Assembly (NCBI RefSeq): GCF_000327485.1
Contig: NC_019943.1
Coordinates: 1-64,000, forward strand
Direction: 5' to 3'
DNA: 64,000 nucleotides
Origin: Methanoregula formicica SMSP
GTDB lineage: Archaea > Halobacteriota > Methanomicrobia > Methanomicrobiales > Methanospirillaceae
A program made the translations under genes and the position numbers. The notes under the pieces are model-generated. The model saw only the letters and a program-made list of their open reading frames with translations, had not been told where the DNA came from and searched no databases. Shown here one piece after another: positions 26,425 to 35,041 of this stretch; positions within the stretch are counted from its first letter, which is position 1, and every line of letters begins with the position of its first letter.

Positions 26425-29400
26425 TTATTCGAGTTTGATATAGATCGTTCCTCCCGATGCACTGATGCAGGTTGAACCGGATTGTGTTACCGAATCATCG
26501 GTACCCTCTGCCTGGGCAACGACCCGGAACTCGTAACATTTCCCTTTTACCCAGAGCGACGTATCCGACAGGGATAGTGTATAGTACGAGGGTGAATTGA
26601 CCACCTGACTGCTGATCATCGTTATGCCACCGGGGATTGTCTGCCATGCCGCAGCACTATCCGCCACCCGGGACTGCAGCGTTTCTGTAACGGTTTTATC
26701 GCCGTCATAGGAGGTCTTCCATGCCAGCTTCCACACGGTTGGATCGGATGTAGTGACCGTGAGATCGCTGACTTGGAGTGTTTTTGTACCAAACACGGGA
26801 TTTTCTCCCACCGGATATACCTTGCACTGCATTTCCGGGATGAACGCTGTCTGTGTCACCGGATTCGTGGTATCACTCATGTCGGTGAATGTAATAGAGG
26901 AGGTGCTGTCAGGGCCGAAGAGATCGAACGACCCCGCCTGGGTCAGTCTGAGGCGTAACGTTGCACTCCAGGTCTCGTTGAGCTTGATTGTTCCAACATT
27001 GTAGTTTATCTGGCGGGCACTCCATCCTGCTGTGTCGTCTTGGACTGTACTGAAGAGCTGGTGAAAGATACCGTGCTTGGTGATATTGGTCTTGTTGATA
27101 TAGGTCGAACTGTCAGCAACAGGCGTCTTCACCTCATACACGTAGTCCATATACTGGGTGATGTCGCCTCCCGTATTGTCGTCGATTGTCACGGTCCCGA
27201 AATCGAGGGACACTTCCGTGTCACCTCCAGCGGTTTCCTGAAGATCGCCGGCAATCGCAATATACACGTCTTCGATATTTGCCGAAGAAGCTTCAAAGTA
27301 CCTTCCACCGGTGGCTGTGGCAAGTGTTTCAAGCGTTGTCTTCCCGCCGCTGGAGATACTATCGCCGAATGCAATGGAATAGATTTTAATCCCGTTATAG
27401 CTTGCGTATGCAGCCATGTTCTGGTATCCGTCGGTATCGGAATAGGACATATATGATTCCGTTAAATCCTCAAAGTCCGTAGGACGCCACGATGTATAGC
27501 CGCGCCCCCGTGCAAGCGGGTCGCCATAGTAATTATAATCCCCATCGGAGAGGACGATAATGGCCTTGATCGCATTGGATCGAGCCCTCGCTGATTTCAG
27601 TTCCTGGACCGCTTTCCGGAGACCATCCCTCAGGGGGGTACCCGAGTAGGGAACCATGGAATTGATCGCCGTCTTGGCATCTGCAGGAACAGAAGTCAGT
27701 TCCCGGTCTACTGTTGCATAGTAGAGATAGGATGTCGGAGAGGACTTATAATGTTCATCTCTATACGATTGGTCGTCATGTGTATCCAGATCAATTCCGG
27801 GGCCCAGACCAGAATAGGTTGTGGCGGAAGTGTAATCACCTTTGTTTCCAAACGAGACAACCCCGATTTTGTCGTTCGTTCCCATCTCGTCGACAAATGC
27901 CGAAGATGCTGCCATAACGTTGACCATCCTGTCCGGGTTACCCTTCATCATACTTCCGGAACGATCGGTGGTGAGGACGACATCGATGGGATTCGGTTTG
28001 AGCGCTATGCCGTCGCCTTTGAGCTGGATAGTAAGGTTAAGTTCATCCCCGACATGAGCATTGTCGCATTTCATGGACGAATAGGTACTGAGATAAGGGT
28101 AGTTCTTCCAGACAAGAAGGATATCCCGCGATTTGGTGATAGTACCTGCCGTGTTCGTCCACCGTGCTGTCACGACCACCTGGCCGGTGGCCGTCGGATC
28201 GAATCCGGGCTGTCCTTCAGCTGCAAATGCCCCGGGGCTGAATTCTGTGGTTGCATACCCGTCGTCGCCAACCAGAACCGCTTCGGTCGGCCCGACTGCA
28301 AGCACCGGATCGGTTGCCCCAATATACACGGCATCATAGGTTGTGGTACCGAGCGAGAAATACACCTTCTCGTTTTTCACCGGGTTGCCCTTCGCATCGA
28401 CAACCCGTGCCTGGAGAATGGCCCGGGTCGTACTGTCAACATCGAGACTTGCCATGGACTGCGGGTTGGCCGTAAACAGCAGGTCCACCGGATCGGTATT
28501 GTAGTATTCAATCTGCTGGCTGCAGTACCCTGCACTATAGGGATCCCGGCAGGTCGCGGCCGGATTAGCGGGGGAAGAGGCATTGAGCGTAAACACCCTC
28601 GCTTCATCCTGTGCCGGGAAGATAACCGTGACCTTGCCGTTGAGATTGGTATACTGTGTTGCACTCTGCCCGTCGGAGGATGTGCAGAGCACGGGCGCAC
28701 TATGAATCGGGTTGCCGAATTTGTCGGTGAGCGTGTAGGTAATGGTCACATCGTTGACCGGGAGACCGTCTGCCGGGAGGGGTGATTTCGTTCCTTCCAT
28801 GTTGATGGCGCGGGTCTGCTCGATATACGAGGGCGTCTCCTCTGCAACACCGATAACCGTTTTGGAGGGCATTATCACCATATTGCCGATACGATACATC
28901 CAGAGCTTGTTCTCTCCTGCAACGGTGGAGAGCCTTAAGTCAATGGATACATTACCCTCTGTATCTGTATAATACGTTTTTTCGGTTACGAAATTTGTAC
29001 CATCCTTTAATCCGACACCATCCTCTCCGGTAACGGTGATCTGGACAGCCTCAGGGGCATTCTTACTATCAACGCGGTTATTCCAGTAATCGTAAACAGT
29101 AAGATTTACCCGGGTCTCCGAACCAACGGGTAACTCTGTCGGATACGCATCAAAACTCGCTTTTTCAGGGATGCCGTGATCGATCCGCTGGAATGTCGTG
29201 AACGTAACGGGAAGTGTCTGGCCATCGTTGACGGACACCGTTGCATGAATGGTAGCATTGCCACTGATCGTTTTAACAGAAAATACTGCTGTTGCCACTC
29301 CATTCACATCGGTTTTGACAGGTGTTGTCGGAGAGATCGTCCCCAGAACCTGCGAGGCAGTATCGAGGGTGAAGGTTACATCCGCATTCGCGACAGGCGC

Positions 29401-29562
29401 AGTCGCCGTATCCACTACCGTCACGGTGATGACGGAACTGTCCGCACCGTTTGCAGTGATCCATCCCGGGGCACTTATCGTCGATAAGGAAAGATCCAGT
29501 GCTGCTACTGCAGAACTGCTCAGGAGGAGAAGTCCGAATAGAACCAGAATTGTTTGTTTCAC
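26425..29562 (-). CDS. Large surface protein with Ig-like domains and a von Willebrand A domain
   Basis: 1045 residues. The signal peptide is about 1-23 (IVLFGLLLLSSS-type, ending VAA). Several bacterial-Ig/invasin-like domains follow (GWITANGADSSVITVTVVD; LPADGLPVNDVTITYTLTD), then a vWA domain from about 525 with MIDAS motif DRSGSM (D533), SGTPLRDGL and VLSDGDYNY. Beta domains make up the C-terminus, with no obvious anchor. It should be exported and may act as a metal-dependent adhesin. Start: GTG 29562 is preceded by GGAGG at 7 nt, better than GTG 29595. It is divergent from the pilin-like operon at 29979. Confidence 0.87.
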   Translation of the reverse strand: MKQTILVLFGLLLLSSSAVAALDLSLSTISAPGWITANGADSSVITVTVVDTATAPVANADVTFTLDTASQVLGTISPTTPVKTDVNGVATAVFSVKTISGNATIHATVSVNDGQTLPVTFTTFQRIDHGIPEKASFDAYPTELPVGSETRVNLTVYDYWNNRVDSKNAPEAVQITVTGEDGVGLKDGTNFVTEKTYYTDTEGNVSIDLRLSTVAGENKLWMYRIGNMVIMPSKTVIGVAEETPSYIEQTRAINMEGTKSPLPADGLPVNDVTITYTLTDKFGNPIHSAPVLCTSSDGQSATQYTNLNGKVTVIFPAQDEARVFTLNASSPANPAATCRDPYSAGYCSQQIEYYNTDPVDLLFTANPQSMASLDVDSTTRAILQARVVDAKGNPVKNEKVYFSLGTTTYDAVYIGATDPVLAVGPTEAVLVGDDGYATTEFSPGAFAAEGQPGFDPTATGQVVVTARWTNTAGTITKSRDILLVWKNYPYLSTYSSMKCDNAHVGDELNLTIQLKGDGIALKPNPIDVVLTTDRSGSMMKGNPDRMVNVMAASSAFVDEMGTNDKIGVVSFGNKGDYTSATTYSGLGPGIDLDTHDDQSYRDEHYKSSPTSYLYYATVDRELTSVPADAKTAINSMVPYSGTPLRDGLRKAVQELKSARARSNAIKAIIVLSDGDYNYYGDPLARGRGYTSWRPTDFEDLTESYMSYSDTDGYQNMAAYASYNGIKIYSIAFGDSISSGGKTTLETLATATGGRYFEASSANIEDVYIAIAGDLQETAGGDTEVSLDFGTVTIDDNTGGDITQYMDYVYEVKTPVADSSTYINKTNITKHGIFHQLFSTVQDDTAGWSARQINYNVGTIKLNETWSATLRLRLTQAGSFDLFGPDSTSSITFTDMSDTTNPVTQTAFIPEMQCKVYPVGENPVFGTKTLQVSDLTVTTSDPTVWKLAWKTSYDGDKTVTETLQSRVADSAAAWQTIPGGITMISSQVVNSPSYYTLSLSDTSLWVKGKCYEFRVVAQAEGTDDSVTQSGSTCISASGGTIYIKLE

Positions 29563-29978
29563 TATCCTGCCTCCGTTCTGAGCAAGTTTCTCCACGTAAT
29601 AGTATATATAATTTTTTATTTAAAATTTTGGTCAATTTATTGTTAGATTTGTGAAAAAACAAAAATTTTCACATTTATTGATATTATACCGCACTATTTC
29701 TGACCGTTTGGGACACAAGAATCAGATTGCTGGCCGGGCTCTTCCAGGGAACAAGTTAATTTTATAAGAGTGCAATTTTTCTCGATTTGTTTTCTGACAG
29801 GAAATGGGCTAAAGGGAGGGATTGCCGGTATCTTTTCTTCAGGTATACATGAGTAAGCGGTTTTGTGAAAAAATCCACCCGGTTGTTCTTAATCAGGATA
29901 ATAAATGGAAAATTCGACCTACCGCAATTAACGAATGTTTATATCCCTGATCTCTCTTATAAACCATTGGGCAATCTC
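29563..29978. promoter_or_regulatory. AT-rich divergent promoter region
   Basis: About 410 nt between the adhesin and the pilin-like operon. For the minus strand, a TATA box (TATATATAA, about 29603-29612) gives transcription near 29585 and a short leader with GGAGG before GTG 29562. For the plus strand, CTTATAAA at 29956-29963 lies just before ATG 29979; its spacing fits a start at ATG 29988 even better. Another TATA-like TTTTATAAG is near 29760. A 33-codon frame (29849-29950) is open but looks random. Confidence 0.55.
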
Positions 29979-30581
29979 ATGAAAAGAATGAAATATCTTC
30001 TTTTTTTTATCGTGATAGCAGTCGCTGTTCTTGGAGTACTTGGCATTATTTCCCTGCCATCACTCACAGTCTTTCCTGATACCACGGAGCCAAAAGCCAA
30101 TACGAGTTTCATTATGCTCAACAAGTCTGATCCGTTCACCGGGATCAGTTTTGATGATGTGGCATCCCGCATACCGGTGAGCATGTCTGGTATGGAAGAA
30201 AACGCTACTGCAACACCCAGTATCCGGATGATCCAAGGATATGGTCTCGATCCCACGGGCAATGCCAGCAGTTGGGATGTCATTATCTGCCAATCTGGGC
30301 AGACAACCCTGGTGACCTATAACCACCATGGAGAGAGAACGTATAACTGGTCAGGCACATGCCCGGAACAGGATATTAACCTCGGCCGTATAATAACGCC
30401 GCGGGATCTGTTCCTGAAAAACAGGGACAGGATCTTCCTGCAACCGGACTCGGCCGCAAACGAGTCGCGGGAACTGGCTCTCGCAGGGAGTACTTACTTC
30501 CTTACCATCACCAGCACAGGACGGCAACGGGATCTCAGATTCGATGCAATAACAGGAGCGCTGACTTCCACCAATGACTGA
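29979..30581 (+). CDS. Membrane-anchored extracytoplasmic protein, first of the pilin-like operon
   Basis: About 200 residues. One N-terminal hydrophobic helix (about 4-25, LLFFIVIAVAVLGVLG) is followed by an extracytoplasmic domain with N-x-S/T sequons (NTS, NAT, NAS, NWS). Unlike the next five genes, the helix is preceded only by basic residues (MKRMK), as in a plain signal anchor. It overlaps the next gene by 8 nt. It is probably an assembly or accessory subunit (inference). ATG 29988 is an alternative start. Confidence 0.7.
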   Translation: MKRMKYLLFFIVIAVAVLGVLGIISLPSLTVFPDTTEPKANTSFIMLNKSDPFTGISFDDVASRIPVSMSGMEENATATPSIRMIQGYGLDPTGNASSWDVIICQSGQTTLVTYNHHGERTYNWSGTCPEQDINLGRIITPRDLFLKNRDRIFLQPDSAANESRELALAGSTYFLTITSTGRQRDLRFDAITGALTSTND

Positions 30582-31680
30582 CGATACCGGTGCAATGTCG
30601 ATTGACTTTCTGGTCGGATTCACCATATTCATGCTTGCATTCATCTGGGTAGCAACCATGATTCCCGGACTGTTCATCGGGCTCCAGTCCCACACAATCG
30701 ATTTCGATGCCGTTGCGTACCGGACAGGAGTCATCCTTGCAGAGGATCCCGGGGATGTCGGTTCTTTGGCAGCAGCCGGCATTCCCTGGGAGCTGCAGTC
30801 GAACCCGGGCCAGTACCCGGACAAAATTGCCCGGTTCGGTCTTGCCGTCTCAAAAGACACCCCGGGAATTCTCGATGAAACCAAGGTAGACCGGTTTTTC
30901 AACACCACGGAGTTTGTCTATCCCACGGACTACCAGAAATGGGCGATATTCGGGGATTTCCCTTACCGGTTCAATATCTCCCTGAAAGAGGAAGGAAAAG
31001 ATACCCTCAGGTCAGTCGGTGACATAATTCCCGTCAATTACCCGTATGGCTACATACGCAGGGACGTAAAAATCCGGAGCGGGAGCAATACGACGATCGG
31101 TGAGACAATAATCAAGACATACCACTATAACAATACCGAAGAAGTGTTTAATCACCGGTTCTCCATCATGATCAATACATCGTCCCTGTTATTCGACGAT
31201 GTAGGAATGCTGAAGAGTCCGACCGGGGATGCAGCGTACCGCTTCAACCCCATGAGGGACAGGATCATCATCAATATCACGGATTTTGATAAAATGCCGG
31301 AACCGTTAAAACCGGGAACCACCAAGTCAGTGTCAAACGTCCAGTTTTACACGAGATCCTATGCGATGTCCACGCTCGACCCGTTACCGGCAGTGTCCCC
31401 CAGCAGGTTCCTCTATATGGATGGGGAAACGACAGCAGTTCCTGCATTCCCGGCGGTTTTTTCAAATGGCATATCGATGGTATTTGAACCGGGCTTTTTC
31501 AATACAATTGGCGATATAGGTACCGACGATACGATCTTCATCAACCTGACATTTACGGTAAATCAAAAGCAGCAGTTCCTGAACAACACACACACCGAGC
31601 CGTTCCCGTATGACTATAACCCCGTGAATGTCACCCAGCCCGAACTGGCCGATGCGGTGATGGAGGTGGCGGTATGGTAA
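30574..31680 (+). CDS. Pilin-like protein 1 (large)
   Basis: 368 residues. The N-terminus reads DTGAMSIDFLVGFTIFMLAF: a Gly, then a polar stretch with an acidic residue at the fifth place, then a hydrophobic helix, as in archaeal type IV pilins with a class III signal peptide. The rest is a long beta-rich, extracytoplasmic domain with several sequons. It is far larger than a normal pilin, so it may be a tip or minor subunit. It overlaps both neighbours (8 and 7 nt). Similar operons with DUF72xx names occur in haloarchaea; I cannot confirm a family without a profile. Confidence 0.72.
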   Translation: MTDDTGAMSIDFLVGFTIFMLAFIWVATMIPGLFIGLQSHTIDFDAVAYRTGVILAEDPGDVGSLAAAGIPWELQSNPGQYPDKIARFGLAVSKDTPGILDETKVDRFFNTTEFVYPTDYQKWAIFGDFPYRFNISLKEEGKDTLRSVGDIIPVNYPYGYIRRDVKIRSGSNTTIGETIIKTYHYNNTEEVFNHRFSIMINTSSLLFDDVGMLKSPTGDAAYRFNPMRDRIIINITDFDKMPEPLKPGTTKSVSNVQFYTRSYAMSTLDPLPAVSPSRFLYMDGETTAVPAFPAVFSNGISMVFEPGFFNTIGDIGTDDTIFINLTFTVNQKQQFLNNTHTEPFPYDYNPVNVTQPELADAVMEVAVW

Positions 31681-32174
31681 ATGCAGACGGGCAGCTGTAC
31701 ACCATCGAGGGGGTTGCAGCAGCGCTCATCCTCCTCCTGACCGCGTACATTGTGGTGAACTCCACATCCGTATATACCGCGGGGGACACCCACATCAGCG
31801 ATATGCAGCTTGAAGTCGTGGGGGACGATGCACTGAAGATGATGAACACTGCGCCCAACATCTCGGTTGACAAAACCTCCCTGCAAACCATTGTTGAGAC
31901 GGGCGATTCTGCGCAGTTCCGGACGATGTTTGATACTATCGTGAATGCAAAGACCGGCACAGACCGGGATCGTATCCAGTTCATGGCAAACGTTACCTGC
32001 GAACGGGACGGAGTTGTCAGCAGTGTACCTTTAAGTGAGTCTTCCCATATGTTTACGGGAGGAGAACATGCTGTGCGGGTATCCGAGTGGGTCATTGTTG
32101 ACAGTTCTGACTGTACGGATCCCTCATCCGGTAAACATGCCGTTTTAGTGGAGGCATTAGTATGGCGCGACTGA
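31674..32174 (+). CDS. Pilin-like protein 2
   Basis: 166 residues. N-terminus NADGQLYTIEGVAAALILL: G-Q at a likely class III cleavage site, E six residues on, then the hydrophobic helix (about 11-28). The remainder is an exported domain of ~135 residues with two cysteines (CERD, SDCTD) that could form a disulfide. It overlaps the next gene by 13 nt. Probably a minor pilin-like subunit. Confidence 0.72.
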   Translation: MVNADGQLYTIEGVAAALILLLTAYIVVNSTSVYTAGDTHISDMQLEVVGDDALKMMNTAPNISVDKTSLQTIVETGDSAQFRTMFDTIVNAKTGTDRDRIQFMANVTCERDGVVSSVPLSESSHMFTGGEHAVRVSEWVIVDSSDCTDPSSGKHAVLVEALVWRD

Positions 32175-32533
32175 ACGATGATGCGCAGTGGATTGTGCTT
32201 ATGGGGTTTGTCGTGAGTTTTGCCCTGTTCTTTATCGCGATCCTGATCAACCAGTCAACGGTTGTAGGGCAGACCACCGCCGAGGCGGTATCGGAATTCC
32301 CCAAAACGGATATCCGTGAGGTACGGGGCATGATCATCCAGTCTGAATTCCTTGATGACGAAAACGACAAAACCACCGTGCAGAGGGAGATACGGAACCT
32401 TTCCTTAAGCAGGCATAATGCCGTGGTAAATTTCTCCTCAAACCGGCCGGGAGGATCGGATCCCTACACGTATATTGAAATTCACTACAACAACGGGGTG
32501 ACAGCATATAATGAGACGTGGAGATCAGAATAA
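32162..32533 (+). CDS. Pilin-like protein 3
   Basis: 123 residues. A short N-terminus with NDDAQ is followed by a hydrophobic helix (about 10-30, IVLMGFVVSFALFFIAILI) and a small exported domain with sequons (NLS, NFS, NET). It has the operon's plan but lacks the glycine of the motif. It overlaps the next gene by 23 nt, the longest overlap in the cluster. Confidence 0.7.
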   Translation: MARLNDDAQWIVLMGFVVSFALFFIAILINQSTVVGQTTAEAVSEFPKTDIREVRGMIIQSEFLDDENDKTTVQREIRNLSLSRHNAVVNFSSNRPGGSDPYTYIEIHYNNGVTAYNETWRSE

Positions 32534-32984
32534 ACAATACCCGGGCGGGACTGATGACGGGGTGGCAACCCTGATCGAGTATATCCTGATCTCCGGTGTC
32601 CTTACTGGCCTGTTTGTTGTCGTACTCCTTCTCACGAATACTCACTTTATGGAAATGCCGTCGAAAACAATCACGTACTCGGCATATACTGACATCAGCA
32701 ACGGCATCTCCACAAGGATCGTTGATATCTACTCCATCGCGCCTGCCAACGGGAATATCACGTCGCGGTTCGATATCCCGGATGAGGTTGCCGGGAGGGA
32801 ATACCTTGTTGAAGTCGGGAATCTTTACGGTGAGGACCTCACGGCTCAGACCGTACGCATCAGCGGGAATTCTGTCATCGCCAATGTGGCAATCGCGGGG
32901 ATAGGATCCACGCGGAGGGCCGGGGGGAACACGACGAGCAGCGGTTTGAACAGGATCAGTTACAATTCCGGAGGATTTGTATGA
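32511..32984 (+). CDS. Pilin-like protein 4
   Basis: 157 residues. A 17-residue polar leader ends in DDGVATLIEYILISGVL, a good class III-type site: G before the cut, E six residues on, then the helix (about 19-42). The exported domain is a beta-rich ~110 residues (VEVGNLYGEDLTAQTVRISG). It overlaps the next gene by 4 nt (ATGA). Confidence 0.72.
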   Translation: MRRGDQNKQYPGGTDDGVATLIEYILISGVLTGLFVVVLLLTNTHFMEMPSKTITYSAYTDISNGISTRIVDIYSIAPANGNITSRFDIPDEVAGREYLVEVGNLYGEDLTAQTVRISGNSVIANVAIAGIGSTRRAGGNTTSSGLNRISYNSGGFV

Positions 32985-33793
32985 CAACGAGGGCATTCCA
33001 GGAATCGTGCACAGACGGCGTATCGGAGTCCATCGGGTTTCTCCTCATTTTCACGCTGATGATGGCGGGCATCGGCCTTGTGACCCTGTACGGGTACCCG
33101 CTGCTGATGCAGCAGCAGACCGGCGCCGATGAGCAGATCATGGAAAAGAACATGATCGTGCTCCAGAATGATGTCAAAAGCCTTGCCTACAAGACGGTCC
33201 CCTACAAGGAGACCGCACTCAAGATCGGCGGGGGTTCGCTGACGGTATTCAATTCGAGCACAACACCCCAGGTTTTCACCATCAGCATTCATGATTCCTC
33301 CACAACATACGTGAACGAATTCCATCCCGGGGATCTCCGGTACGTGTCTGAGAGCGCAAGGACCGACCTCTCCCTCCAGAACGGGGCGGTCGTGAAACGG
33401 GACCGTGCCGGCCAGGGATCCGTGATGCTTGCCGAGCCACGCTGGTTCTATGACTCCGCGGCCAATATGATGGTGATCAATCTCATCTCCTTCAACAGCA
33501 CGGATCTCATGGGACGCTCAGGAATTGGGATGGTTCAGATGGCACTCAAGGACAACAGTTATTCCAGCATACCGGTCCCCGCCACAACAACCGTCCTTCT
33601 CGATTATACGTCGCCCGATCCCACTGACGCGGATTTCTCCATTGCCTGGGACAATTATTTCACCAATACTGTAAAGATGGAGCGCCAGTCTTCCGCTGCT
33701 GGTCCCACCATAACCTACAAACTGCCCCTGGATTCCACGAGAGATGGCACCCTTGTGATAAAAAAATACGACATTCTGATCAAATCCGTGTAA
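32981..33793 (+). CDS. Pilin-like protein 5
   Basis: 270 residues. The leader ends in CTDGVSESIGFLLIFTLMM, again D-G-V-S then the hydrophobic helix (about 19-40). A beta-rich exported domain follows, with sequons NSS and NST and paired strand-like segments (GGSLTVFNSS, MVINLISFNS). Last gene of the operon. No secretion ATPase, PilC-like membrane protein or prepilin peptidase is in the window, so those must be elsewhere if this is a pilus system. Confidence 0.72.
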   Translation: MTTRAFQESCTDGVSESIGFLLIFTLMMAGIGLVTLYGYPLLMQQQTGADEQIMEKNMIVLQNDVKSLAYKTVPYKETALKIGGGSLTVFNSSTTPQVFTISIHDSSTTYVNEFHPGDLRYVSESARTDLSLQNGAVVKRDRAGQGSVMLAEPRWFYDSAANMMVINLISFNSTDLMGRSGIGMVQMALKDNSYSSIPVPATTTVLLDYTSPDPTDADFSIAWDNYFTNTVKMERQSSAAGPTITYKLPLDSTRDGTLVIKKYDILIKSV

Positions 33794-33860
33794 GCATGTC
33801 GGCGATATATCGACACTGTTTTTCTTCATCCTGATAAAGAATAAAACAAGAGAGACGAGT

Positions 33861-34169
33861 TTACAGGTAATTATTCCGCCGTAGCCACTCCACCTGCGGG
33901 CCGGTGTAGCGGTACACGATATCGCATTTCTCGTCCTGGAAGTTCCACGGGATGACAATCAGGATATCGCCTTCCCGGATCCAGACTTTCTTTTTGATCT
34001 TTCCCTTGATCCTTCCCATTCGGGTCACGCCGTCAAAGCAGCGGATGCGGATGTGATTTGCACCCATCATGAGCTCGGCACTGCCGAACATCTCCCGGTT
34101 GCGTTTCTGGGGCAGCCTGACCCTGATGATCTCATCGCCGGGGGGTGCTGCCGGTTTCTTCTCTGTCAG
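33861..34169 (-). CDS. Translation initiation factor aIF-1A, apparent CTG start
   Basis: Archaeal eIF1A, which promotes scanning-like start selection on the small ribosomal subunit. The OB fold is complete from REMFGSAELMMGANHIRIRC to VEWLRRNNYL. The first ATG in the frame (34091) would remove the conserved strand EIIRVRLPQKRNRE just upstream. Between the upstream in-frame TAA and that ATG the frame holds no ATG, GTG or TTG. A CTG at 34167-34169 follows GGAG by 9 nt and gives the family-like N-terminus TEKKPAAPPGDEIIRV. ATT 34175 is the other candidate. I therefore place the start at CTG. Confidence 0.85.
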   Translation of the reverse strand: MTEKKPAAPPGDEIIRVRLPQKRNREMFGSAELMMGANHIRIRCFDGVTRMGRIKGKIKKKVWIREGDILIVIPWNFQDEKCDIVYRYTGPQVEWLRRNNYL

Positions 34170-34269
34170 TGGAATCTCTCCCTTGATCCCGTTAAGACGG
34201 CTGGTACGTGCTTAATTGTTGGCGTTTGGGAAAATATAGTTATTCTTACGGGGTTTGGACTGCACATTG

Positions 34270-34911
34270 TTACGGGCCGGTAAACCCCGCCAGTGCGAGG
34301 ACCGGCGCGAGGATCATGACCGCACCAACACCGGCAATGAAGATACCGGATGCATGGTTGATCAGCGTCAGGTTCCTTTCCGTGAGCCATGCCCGGAGCG
34401 ACCCGACCATCCCGCACAGGATGATCCACCATAACGCCGAACCGGCAACGAAACCGGAGACAAACCAGCCTGCGGATACCAGCGATGTCCCGCCAAAGAC
34501 AAAACCATAGCCCGGCAGGGTGACCATGAGAAAGACCAGCGTCATCGGGTTTGCCAGGGCAAGGGCGAGCATCGAGAAAAAATCTTTTGAATACCGCTTC
34601 TGGCCGGTCTTGTCCTGCCTGCGGTCAGGAACAAACCCGATAATCCTCACACCGACAACAATGAGGACCAGCCCGGCAAAGATCCTGAGCGGGACTTCAA
34701 AGGAGAGGATAAATCCGGAGATGGCGGCAAGCCCGAGGAATGCAATGACCGCATAGACAGAATCGGCAACGGTAATGCCAAACCCGGAGAGAAGGCCGTG
34801 AAGCCTGCCGGACAAGAGGGTCCGCTGGATGCAGATGAGAGACAACGGCCCGACTGGTACGGCAAGGATGAGGCCAACGATGATCCCCTGAATGACAAGC
34901 CCTATGTCCAT
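34270..34911 (-). CDS. LysE family transporter
   Basis: 213 residues with six hydrophobic helices and the LysE opening GLILAVPVGPLSLICIQRTL. A basic loop (DRRQDKTGQKRYSK) separates helices 3 and 4, and ANPMTLVFLMVTLPG is typical of the family. These proteins export amino acids or related small molecules; the substrate cannot be told from sequence. Single gene. Confidence 0.88.
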   Translation of the reverse strand: MDIGLVIQGIIVGLILAVPVGPLSLICIQRTLLSGRLHGLLSGFGITVADSVYAVIAFLGLAAISGFILSFEVPLRIFAGLVLIVVGVRIIGFVPDRRQDKTGQKRYSKDFFSMLALALANPMTLVFLMVTLPGYGFVFGGTSLVSAGWFVSGFVAGSALWWIILCGMVGSLRAWLTERNLTLINHASGIFIAGVGAVMILAPVLALAGFTGP

Positions 34912-35041
34912 AGCGCAAATCCGGTGTACCGGGTACTCTGTTGACTGTGTCCCGTCATCAATGTTGCAGTGTCATGCCAGAAAAGCGTCGGGCCGGCACG
35001 GAAGGCTGCTGCCCGGCACACCAATGCGATAAAAACCCGGG

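Noticed and set aside
27751-28785. 344-residue plus-strand frame inside the large adhesin gene
   Set aside because: Antisense to clear Ig and vWA domains; no promoter or Shine-Dalgarno site.
29849-29950. 33-codon frame upstream of the pilin-like operon
   Set aside because: No Shine-Dalgarno site and random-looking composition; it overlaps the likely promoter.
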